A stretch of 64,000 bases of DNA, from the NCBI RefSeq assembly GCF_001949145.1, contig NW_019091458.1, forward strand, positions 146,857 through 210,856. The letters are read 5' to 3'. The position numbers and the translations under genes were made by a program. How positions within the stretch are numbered: the first letter of the stretch is position 1; every line of letters starts with the position of its first letter. Source of the stretch: Acanthaster planci. Lineage: Eukaryota > Echinodermata > Asteroidea > Valvatida > Acanthasteridae. A model generated the notes under the pieces. It saw only the letters and a program-made list of their open reading frames with translations, had not been told where the DNA came from and did no database searches. Shown one piece after another: positions 13,601 through 25,600 of the stretch.

Positions 13601-16600
13601 GGTACGGTGCCCCTGAAACGCCATAATGAGTTTCTTTAAAGGAAATTCTACACTAAGATGTGGTCGCCCTGCGTTAAAACGACCATACCGATCGATCGGT
13701 GATTTCCGTGTTACAGACTAAAACGAGGAACAGCGCTAGCCGCAACAAACTCAGTAACAGTTTTGCTTGGGAACATACTTCTAATTTTTTCTAATCTTAA
13801 ACACTTTGATGCTTTAATAGCTTTCATAAGATGTGTGCTCTTTTCATGTCTATATCATTTCTGCCAAAAGAGAATTAGTTACCTTAAAATGTTGTAGATA
13901 TTCACTTTCCAACGAGTTTTTGTTTTGTTGTGGGATTCGACCATTTCGGCATATCTCAGACAGGTTCCCCGGCAGCGTAATAATTCACTGACACGTAGAA
14001 AATAGAAAATGATTTCGCAAAATATGAATGTTGTGACTTAATTAAATGCCCGCACGCCTGAAGTCTAATAGGAAAGTACACGTGAGTATTTGTGCCATCG
14101 CATCAATAACGTCTTCTATGAAGGCTGCCAAGGGGTTTCTGCCTGTTAGTGTGCAGGTTTTTGTGTTGCACGGCAGATCTAAGTTCACAATCCGTTTATT
14201 TTTTCATGCGATTCTCTCAGGAAGCGGGCTTACTTCAAAGATATTCACATTCTTGTTCCGGAGAGCTGGAGAGAGTCCTCCGACTATTCCAGTGCAGAAT
14301 GGCAACGTTACGACCAGAGTGACGTCATGATCGACTTCTCAAAGGATGGGAGCACGAACAACAATCGTCCATATGTCTACAAACCGACCCCGTGCGGGGA
14401 GCAAGGCGAATTCATTCACCTGACTCCCGACTACCTGCTTTCAGAAAATACTGCCCGCGCCTTTGGACCCTACACGAAGGTAATTCTTTAATGACGCGAT
14501 TCAAGCATTATATTTCCTTGTCTTGCATCTTTCTGTCACTGTTAAGCAAAAGAAACGTCTTCCATTTTCAGAGATAGTGAGAGAAAAACCGTCAGCGTAA
14601 AGTTTTATTCGCTTTGCAATATTCACGTGAGTACAGGTCAGACTGGGGCGTGATGCATGTGGCGTCACTTTCCCAGTCTATATAAAGCATGCCCCATTGT
14701 GCATAAAAGCTATGTTTTTTCCACAATTTACTCCAGTCCATTTTTATCGTACAAAGACATTAACCCACGAATGGGCGCACTACCGATGGGGTGTATTCGA
14801 CGAATACCCGCTCCAAAACGGACAGCATTTCTACGCCGACGCCGAGGGGAACATTGAGGCTGTGAGGTGCGTCTCGAAAATACAGGGTAGGTTGAACAGT
14901 ATTCAAAATGATGGCCGGATAAAAGTGGTGTAAAATACACACAGTGCCGGAGTGGAATCGGTGTTTCTACACTTGGCTAATGTAGATTCCGCGTGGTGTA
15001 GTTTGTCTGTTTTCATTTGTTTGTTCGATCATATGCTTTTCAGTGGTTAAGATAATAGGTTATTTGCTGAGATAAATATAATTCTCACCCAAACAGAGAC
15101 CTGAATATTGTTTTGGTAAATTTTCCGATTGGGAACCGTAACCCAATTGGGGACCAACATTAAAATTGTCAGCTGTTTAATGTTCGTGATTGAATGTAGA
15201 CATTACCTCTCTCGTTTATAGACAAAGTCATCCTCAACAGTGAAAGCTCGCTTAATACAATTGAATTTTACCCAGATTCATTTTCTTGCACGCACTTCTA
15301 CATCAGGTGAACGGGTGAATCCAAAGAGGAACTTTGGGCCTTGCCAGGAAGACGAAAATGGGCTCCCGGAGCGGGACTGCCGGTTCCAGGATGACTACCG
15401 TGCAACCGATTACACCGGCTCGCTCATGTACAAGCAGTTCTTACCCGCGGTATTAAACACGCTCTCGTATTTAATCTTAGTAAATTCAAAAACATTTCAG
15501 CATGGGGCTCTCATTCCTTGTCTTTGGCATACGGATGACAATCAAACGTCTTGTCGCTGGCCTGAAGATAAGATCAGACAGGCGTAACGTACAGCCGAAG
15601 CCTTGCTTTGAAAGATGATCCCGGTGCAGAGTCATCGGATAAGCCTACTAAGTATTCCGTCTCTAAACTAGCGTCCATATTCTTCAAAGCTATCATTTGA
15701 TTCAAGAAATATCGAAAAGCACAGAGGCCAGAAACAAATGCATTAATTTTCAAATTCTTGCAAAATTGCAGCATTGACAATTATTGTTGCTGAAAAATCC
15801 ATTCCACAGACAGATAAGACCCTTTTTCGATTAATATTTTTAATACGGCCATTTCACAACAGTGCGCCACCAGGAGTTTGCAACGCATTGGCCTATCACA
15901 ATGCGCGAAATTTGTCGATCCAATGTGCGTTTGGAAAGGGTCGACAAATTTCGCGCATTATTATTGGTCAACGTGTTGCAAACTCTTGGTGGCGCACTAT
16001 TGTGAATCGCCCTTATTCTAATACGGGTTCTCTTTTGTAGATTTCAATTTTCGGAAAGTAAGCCTACTTTTTTCTTTGAACCCAGATATCAACTTTTTGC
16101 GAGAAAGCGGCCAACGGTGTGCCGGAGGGAAACGCGCATAACAGAGAGGCGCCTAATGTGCACAACATCATGTGCAAAGGGAAAAGCGTGTGGGAGGTAG
16201 GCTCGAATAATGCGTCAGTTTGCAACAAAAAATAAACAAACATGCAAACAAACAAAATATAAGAACTAAGCTGGAATGACAAATGGGTATTCCAAACGAC
16301 ACTCACAAAAAATCTCTGTTTGCGGCGGAGAATTTCTGTTGAATCAAGGTATACAGTCAAACCTCGTTAATTAAGACCAGGAAATTGTTAGGTCCCAATC
16401 CTTTCTTTTTCATTGTTTTCATTCCTGATAATACAAGGTTCCTGTTAAAACAAGGTAATTTGCCACGTCCAAAGGACCTCTTATTAACGTGGTTGGAGTC
16501 TACTTTTGAATTTTTTTTTTCTAAATAGGTGATGCTTGAACATAGTGACTTTGCTCCGGGGAAGGGTATTGCGAACAACGCAAACGACAGGGGTGAGGAG

Positions 16601-19600
16601 GACTTCGAGCCCAACCCCGTGCCAGAATTCACGGTGGTCAAGAAGACCTCCAGCCGCTTTGTCCTGGTCGTGGACACCTCTGGCAGCATGAAAGGACAGA
16701 GACTGCGCCAGCTTAAACAAGTACGTCATCTGGGTGGGGGGTTTAATATGAGTTTCGAGGATAATTAAAAACAAGTAGCAAATAAACAGAGAATGACTTC
16801 TAAGTATATTCTCGAAATAAACTGGATCGATTTCTTTCCCCATAATTAGAAACTAAAAAGTTTCATCAGGACAATGAAGATTAAAAGTATAGTGGTAGAA
16901 AGAGTATCAGGATCATAAACGACCACAAAAATGTTGTAACAAAAATAATTTCGATAAAATCGTAGGACAACACAGAGTCGCAGGACAGCTACAATGCAGT
17001 GTGAAAACATCACAGCAAAAGTTAGCTTTTTCCTGAAGCCTGGCTACCACATTATTATGACTGTATCGTCACTTGCAGATGAACAGGGACGGATTAAGTG
17101 TTTCGTAGGCCCTGGCCATTAGTGTTCCTTAGGCCTTACCTTGCTCTAGGTTTCCTTAGGCCGTACCTTGCTCTAGGTTTGGACTACTCTCATCAGGCTC
17201 CTGGAGCTTGTATAATGGTGTCCGTAATGGTTATCTATGCTGACCGACCCTTCGTTTTTGTTTTCTCCGACCGCACCGAGGGGGAACTGTTTCAATGCCG
17301 CCAAACCCATCTGGAATGTCCTACCGAGAAAAAATGAAAACAATGATAAAAGAAAACTTTTATGATAAGACCGACCAACCAACTCTCCCTCAATGTCAAA
17401 AAGATATGATAACTATTACGGACAATAACCAAGTGCACCCGATAAGCGATGGACTTGCCTTTCATGCTTGTGCCAGTTAAGCTGTGCGAAGCTATGGCTG
17501 ACAGTCAGGACAAAAGCACAAGAACAATTCACAAGTGTGAGCAAAACACCAGATTCTAATAACACGTATTATTAAATACAATGAAATGACAACCCTCCTA
17601 ATAAGATTTATGGGACTTATGCATATCTTGAACGAAATTGAGGTAAAATTGAAAACCAACCAAGAGCGATTTTCCTGTAAACTCTGGCCGTCCATACAAA
17701 TTGTAGGAAAAATGAGATTGGTCTATTCAGTGCATTTGACCGATGACGGATTGGTGGTTGGGTAGTTTGCAAAAAGAGATGATCCATCATTTTTTTTCAA
17801 ATTATTGAATCTATTTGCAATTAAATAATTGGATAAACACTGACTGGATGACAAACATTCGATGACCTCACAAGTTGTTTTAACTTTGGAAGCATATTAA
17901 GATGCCCCTCACTGACGTGAAACCTAAAAGAACTGGACTCTCGGTGCTGTCTGGGAGCTTGCCGTGATACAGAAAACTTGCTTGATTGGGGGACCTGTTC
18001 TAAAAAAAATCGATTTTCCTCCAACGCCACTTCCGTCAACATTGATGACATGATTCCATGAAATTCCGAAGGTATCTATCACGACTGCACACATATTTAT
18101 TATTAATTTTGTTGTGGCTTCTGTCCCTTCTTCACTGAACATAGGCAGCCGATTTGCTCATCAGCGAAATCCTGAATGACGGAGAGAAGCTTGGGATTGT
18201 GGAATTCGCAGAAACGAGTAGACTCATCTCGGGTCTTCAATCCATCAACGCGATGAGCCGACAGATGCTCCTGAATAAGATAACCTCCCTTGACGCCAAT
18301 GGCTGGACGAGCATTGGAGCAGGTACATAGTGTTCAACCTCCGTTCTTAATTTTAACCCTTTTCGCCACTGTAGGACATTTTGATTTGTCCAAGTCGGAT
18401 TCATCTGGCAATATTTTCTAGTTTCCGTGTTCTAAGCACTTTTTTGTTTCTGCCGAAGACACGGCTTTACTCTGAGATGGATTTTATCGTCCACAGGTGA
18501 TTTTATTCATGCCATGTATGGGTTCCATTACCATCATGCAATATCTAAAGATAATTTTTTATTATATTGCATTTATCAATGCTTCCACTGATTGTTTATA
18601 CAACGAAATCAAGCCTCACGATCTGTGAAACCTTCCATAGTATTATTGTTTAATGAAAATAAGTATCTTTGTTCAACACTGGTTTTATTATAATTTTTCT
18701 TCGTTAACACTGCTTTTTGTGCTTGGTATCAATTTCTGGCATAGTGAATAAGTGAAAAAAAAGAAAATGCTTTACCGTTTAATTTTTCTATATGTAAAAA
18801 GGTGACTTGTGCTTGGATTTGTAGGGGTTGTAGGCGGCTTAGAGGTATTGCAGGATGGCTCAATGAATGCTGAAGCTGCTGCAGGGGGAAAGATGATAAT
18901 TATCACTGACGGTGAAGAGAACGAAGAACCGTATATTAGAGATGTTCTCCATTTGGTAAGCGTTCATGATAAATGTCAAAGATGATAGAAGTGATTGAGG
19001 TGGTAGTGGAGGTGGTGATTATAATGTGCTTGTTACAGGTCGTAATGGTGACAGTGGTTATTATGTTGACATCAATTGTATTGTGGTTATTGTGACCACG
19101 GGTCACGAGGGTGACGATGGTGGTGGTCATTGTATCGCATAACGAATGGTTTGAGGAATATAGGACATTGATAGATGCATGATCTATAGCGATGATGGAG
19201 ATGATTATGATGGGAGAGTATGGCGATTTGTTGTGATAAATGGTGCCAACAATGCCTGTGATTTGTTGTGAAACGGGTGCCAACAATGCTTGTGATTTGT
19301 TGTGAAACGGGTGCCAACAATGCTTGTGATTTGTTGTGAAACGGGTGCCAACAATGCTTGTGATTTGTTGTGAAACGGGTGCCAACAATGCTTGTGATTT
19401 GTTGTGAAACGGCGACTGTGGTCAAAAGTGATGAAATCAATGACAGCGATACTAATGAAGATGCCATCGTTGGTAGGCCTGCTACATTAAGGGGGGTAAT
19501 TTTACCGATCATACTCGCGTAAATGGTAGGAAATGTGTCTCAACATGTTTGGCCACATAGGAGGAGAGTTTGATCATTAAAGCAGTGAACAGCAGGTTCA

Positions 19601-22600
19601 TTAATTTTAAAAATGACTTGATGAAAATAATGATACCTAGACATTCTGTTTTTCTTTCTTCTGTCTCTTTTAAAATTCCCCCATGCAGGTGAATGGTTCT
19701 AGCGTGACAATATGCACCATCGCAATCGGACCCGACGCCTCATCGGACCTTGAGCTTCTGCCTGCCCTCACCGGCGGCACGGCTTACTCGCTGAAAGAGG
19801 AGTCCAACTCACTTAGTGATGCGTTCAGCACGATTCCTAACACAGAAAAGGGTAAAAATGGAATTAATAACTGGGGACCACAATCGGATGTATCGACCAA
19901 AATACATTGAGTAGCAAAGTGCTAAGACTCGATTTATTGTGATTTAAATCTGGAAATTAGTGAATATTTCTACAGGCATAATTACGTGCGGTTACCTTTT
20001 TCACGGACAGAAACGATATTTAGAATGATACACATAATTTGCCGGAAAAAGAAGAGCACAAAAAGTTAAATTTACTGCCCAAACACGGAACATGGAAACA
20101 AGCGCTAAAAAGACTGTTAACAAACAAACAGTGGATTCTCAGCTCTTTTTTTCCGCCCACACAGACATAACTTCCACGCCGACCACTGTGTATTCGGAGT
20201 TCATTCAAATTCCAGTTGTACAACTTTTCACCGACGCCGTCTACATAGACGCCACAATCGGCAGTGACACCCTTTTTGTATTCGGGCACACCACTGCGAA
20301 TAGCATAAGCGTGCGTGTCACCGATCCGACGGGAAGGAGGATCTCTGAGGGGTCCCCCGAGTACGACGCCAATCCAACCATCCCGCGGGTTCGAGTTGCT
20401 ATCACTGGTGATGCTCAGGTATATTGCAAAGGAGAGCTTTGAACTGCAGTTACTGGTCTTGTCGTCCCTTCTAGAACTGTCACTGGAAAATGTCAAAATA
20501 AAAGGCGACAAGCTGAGCACTTCATTGTCAAACCAGTGAAATTACGTCATAGAATTATGTCCAATAAAATCAAAGCATCGTTTTTATCAGCTCTACCTCC
20601 TAGTAAAACTTTGCTGGAATTTAGCTAGAATCAGCTGTCGTCACCTCAAAAATGTTGCTTAATTGTATACCCTACCAAGTGTTTAGGACAGAAGTACTCA
20701 AAAGCGTAGCCCTGATATTTCAACTGACATTGGCTAAAACGTGAGCAGCATAATGGCCCGTTTCCATTACTTTTATGGGGTTTGCCAAATTAATGGTCAC
20801 TGCATAAATTGCACATTGAAGTAATTTTTTTTCATTTAACGCATTCGGAAATAATTTTGCCAGAGATCGTCTGTGGAGCACAACTTGGCTGCCCGAACCT
20901 CTGGGTAAAGATCGTGGCTACTTAAATCATTAAGATAACGATGCGATTGTCTCTGTTGTGAATCCACAGGTCGGGCAGTGGACATTCGAAATCGAAAACA
21001 ATCAACAGGAATTGGAGAATGTGACTGTGCTAGTCCAGAGTCAGGCCCGGGAGAACCAGGAGCCCATCATGATCCGGTCACAGTGGCGACTCGCTAGCGT
21101 CGTGCCGCCACAGACACAATCTCTCTACGTGTCCGTCGGGCAAGGTAAAGCCTTGATCAAGCCCATTACGACGCAGACTGCATGCATTGCTAAAGAGCTC
21201 CGTTTTATAATAGGTTGCTAGTCAACCCATAAATGCAATAAAGGCCCTTTCCAGCTTGCTGAATCGTATTGGAATTAGCCTGGATAGGATTTCCAGTTTT
21301 CGTACGGTTTCAACCCAGGTCCAACACCAGGCCGATAAACTTGCTAATTCTTTACCAATGTAAAGAGAACAGTTACTATCTAGTGGTAGTTTTGTTTAAT
21401 ATGCAAAACAACTTACATTTCTTACGTTTTAGCAGTATCAAGTGCACTTCTATTACATTTCAGGGGAAAAACTTGTAACTTGTACAAACTCTACCATTCA
21501 GACCTTTGAACAGAATTCACACCAACTTCGTTTCATCTACAGTTTTATCACTGACCCTTGTCATGCAGCGTTTTAGTACAAAGTGGAAATATGTAGTAAA
21601 TTTGAGGCTTTGGATATTTTCGTTAGTGTCCGATAAAAAAACGTTTAGCCACAGATCCAGAAAGTAAAATCTCCCGTGCTTCAAGCCCGTATGTGCCAAA
21701 GTTGATTACATGTACTTTGATTTTTGTTTCCTTTTTTTCATTTCAGGGTACACACCGGTGGTCGAAGCCGACGTCAAAGCTGTCGTTGACCTACCCTGCG
21801 GAAACGGAAACGAATCGGTGACCCTTCGCCCGAAGGACAATGGAATTGGTGCTGACATCCATAAGAACGACGGTGTCTACTCTTCGTATTTTACCGAGTT
21901 CTGTGGTGCGGGAAGATACGGTGTCAACGTAAGAACCTTGTTTAACATACCAGTCGATTCCTCAAAAATGTCATATGGCTGCGTTTGAATTAGTGGCTCC
22001 GGCTTAAAATCATACTTGTATCTATTAAAGACATCCGTGAAGCTGGCTTCCATATAGGCTGTTATCAATACGGGCGATTCACAATAGTGCGCCACCAAGA
22101 GTTTGCAACGCGTTGAGCAATCACAACGCGTGAAATCTGTCGACCCTTTTCAAATGCGCACTGGGTCGACAGATTTCGCGCATTGTTATTGCCCAACGCG
22201 TTGCAAACTCTTGGTGGCGCACTTTTGTGAAACGCCCGTATTCCAGCCGTTGTTTGGACGCAGCTTCATTCCCATCTATCGTTTAGGGGGGCAAAGGATG
22301 GACTACAGCTTTAGACAATTTCCCGGTCACATTAGACCAGCAAAGTCCGACACCGTTTCAGAACTGAGGTTTATGGAATCAAAGCTTAAACCAGCCCCTG
22401 TGCTCACTGATTCCAGATTGAGGTCATCAACAATGGCGAAGTGACCTCTGTGGCGTCCGGTGGCATCATTGGCGTAGGTGCCGCTATCGACCCGGAGCTT
22501 GCTAGGGATGGATACGAGAGGGAAAGTGAACTGAGAAGCACCGGCGATTTCCGGCGGGTCACCCTCGGTGGGAGCTTCAAATGCGAGGGAGCACACATTT

Positions 22601-25600
22601 GCAACGGTGAGGACTCTCGAAATTTCGACGTTCTTAATTTATGTAACACTAATATAAAAAAGAGCGTTACAACAGTAACAAAGGGAGACGGCCTTGCCCG
22701 CCTAAAAGGCCGTGCAGGTTTGTGTGTATTCAAGCAAACTCTTGCATTTCACCTATATTTCTGTCGTTTTGAGTAAGGATTTCGAAGATGGATGTTGTTT
22801 GAATCATCTGTTCACCAGCGAGGCTCTGCAATCAAGTGACTGCGAATTCTCAGCCCAGCTTAGTGGAATCAACCTGTACTGCAGCTCCAGTTGGCTATAC
22901 AGTTGTCTGCCTTACAACCGGCAGCGAAAGGGGCCATCGTTTATCTATACATGTAGTTGATAATGTTCTGAAGTCCTGCGGATGCCGTAATGAGTGAAAT
23001 GCCTGCGCGAAATTGGTTAACTTGATGAGCACAGCAGGGAACATTAATATGGATCACTTCTGTTTCCTTACAGCAAGCACGGATGTCTACCCCCCGGCTC
23101 GTATCACTGATTTAATGGCCACAAATGTTGATCCTCACTCGAAACAGATTAAATTGACCTTCACCGCTCCAGGAGACGATCTGTCTACTGGCAAAGGTAT
23201 GAAATACATGTTTTTCTGAGTATTTCAATGCTGCACATTATTTGCACGGATGTTAAAAGAAAACAACAGATCAAACTGTTTGTAACCTCTTAAATTACAC
23301 AAGAAACGCAAGTGTGAACACACTGATGAAAAACTTGGCCCGTGGAAACAGCTCTCTCCAGAACTTGAACTTGAACTGTTTATTCGCTACCTTTAATGAT
23401 GGCAGCCCATTCCAAGTCCCAAGTCAGCGGTTCGCTACAATGGATAGAGAACATAAAAGTACACCTTATGTAGCAATACATGTACATAAACCTTAGTCAA
23501 AATCCATTATGCTGAAATAAAGAAACGGTTGACTACACATCCCTATGAATAAATTTACCCTTACTATGTGCCCCCATAAACTGTCTTACTGTGTAAATGT
23601 CAAATGACCGCGTGACTTATGATATAAGTACATATACATGTAAATCCGAGCAGTAGTGTAATACATGAACCCAGTAATAACGGCCCTTCATAATTTACTA
23701 GCGTTACAACGTTCCATTATTCCTCCCAAATTAACCCTTATTCTCCAGATGACCCTTAAGCTTATTCTAATATCCCTTTATGACACATAATATGGGAGGA
23801 TTTCTTTGTCTTACCAACTGTTGCATTCCTGGGGGTTTACTTAATCGAAAGGAAAGATGTCGCTCATGTACGTGGTGGATCATCGAGTGGAAGAAGCGAA
23901 CGGTGCATTTCACTAATTACCCGAAAGAGGACGCTATAAGAGTTTTACGCCGCTGCACTGTTTATACTTAATATCTGGTTTAACGTTTATTCAAACATGT
24001 CTTTTTACTTTTGCCATTCTGTGTCCAATTATTGATGCACTTCAATTTCTAAATAAGGACATTTAGCGAAAAATCTAATTCCTTGTTGAAGATTGATTAT
24101 GATTCGATGGTAAACCTAAAATTAAGCATTTTATGAGGTTGTTATTCCACTTGTCGATAATAGATTCAAATTTTACAACTTACAAAAGGTCAGTAAAAAT
24201 ACCACCCAACGATTAGTATCATTAGGCCCAAAAAGTCTCCGGTTCTTGGTCAGGGCTGGCTCCAAATATGGGGCAACAAAGCGATTTTGTTTTTCTTTTT
24301 TGCCCTCACTTTATTTCCTAGAAATGATGTACACGCACATGTGCTTTGAAGCACATGGCCTTACTACTGAAATAGACTGGGCCCCCTCAATATTCACCGT
24401 TTAAAAGCGTTTTCTGCGTGTAGATGTATTTAGGACATAAGACCAACTCGTTGTCTAGTTCCCAGATGTAAATGTATAATAGAGCAATGGCGTCATATGA
24501 AAAAAAGTTCCCAACTAACTGTATGGGGGCCTAATGGAACTCCTTTACTGTACTCTTTTACTCAACCTTGCCCCATCTACAACATCTTAAAAATTACACA
24601 GTAGCAGAATTCCAGTCTGTCAAGTAAGTTTGGCAGCTTTTGGACACTGTATTATACCATATAAAAAATTTATTTTGCCGACGCGCAGGTCTACGGCGAC
24701 GCACGATTTGACCAGAAACCGGAGACATTTGGGGCGGGGGGGTCTTATGGGCAAAATTTGATCGATGTTTCGGCAGTTGATACTTTGACCGAAGTTGAGC
24801 AAGAGTTTGATCATGTTCTGACCTTTGGCACCCCTCTTTATACAAGAGATAACTTGGTGGTATCTGTTTCCACAGCCTCGCACTACATCATTGTGATGTC
24901 ACGAAGCGTCTCCGACATACTCGACAATTTTGACAGCGTGTCAGAGGTGCCCTTGGAGAGCTACGCCCAGGGCAACGTCATGACGACAAAAGATGCCGGT
25001 GAAACCGAGGTGTTTGTCATCCAAGTGACTGATGTCGGTAAGGGGATGAAAATCTATAACGTCAGACGTCACATAAAAATCTGGACTCGCGATGCTCTTA
25101 ATCAGCCTGCACGGGTCAAGGAAGCCATCGGCGGCCATCTTACCGTGCCGAGTACAATTATAATACAAAGGCTTGTTAGCCTTTGATATAAACGAAATCC
25201 TTCTTGGCAACCTTAGTTACAGTGGCGTGCAAGTCAATGATCACTTTTGTATTAGGTACGGTAAGGTGGCCGCCGGTGGCTTCAATTGATACAAGAGCAT
25301 TACGGGGTCAGACTTTTTTGTATGACGCCCGCAGGAAATACCTTGGGGTCTGTCACTCTTTGGGGAAAACATATACTTGAATCAAGTCGAACTTACATTT
25401 CTCTTCCCCAGTCAGCCATCACTTAACATAACGTACAGTACACGGTCGTCGCGCTCGGCCGCTCGCATAACTTCTTATAAGGCACCCTCATCATCTGATA
25501 GCTTGTCCGCGATATCCGGCGTCAACGTCAGAGATTGTACAACGTGTGTCACCAGTCTGTAAGTCCGACTTGACGGATAAGCCAATCAGCCCTACTCCCC

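Noticed and set aside
18936-19512. Two long overlapping minus-strand reading frames (150 and 141 codons)
   Set aside because: They are created by the 34-bp minisatellite and His/Thr-rich low-complexity DNA, and the same peptide reappears in different frames. They lie within CLCA intron 8.
20020-20520. 166-codon minus-strand frame over CLCA exon 10
   Set aside because: Antisense shadow; the plus strand matches CLCA with correct splice sites.
24758-24875. Leftward extension of CLCA exon 15
   Set aside because: Open frame but the family alignment continues from exon 14 exactly at 24876, where a strong pyrimidine-rich acceptor stands. Extending left would insert unrelated residues.
25377-25562. 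Ser-rich frame as an extra CLCA exon between exons 15 and 16
   Set aside because: Exons 15 and 16 join in the same phase and in alignment without it; no donor in phase at its end.
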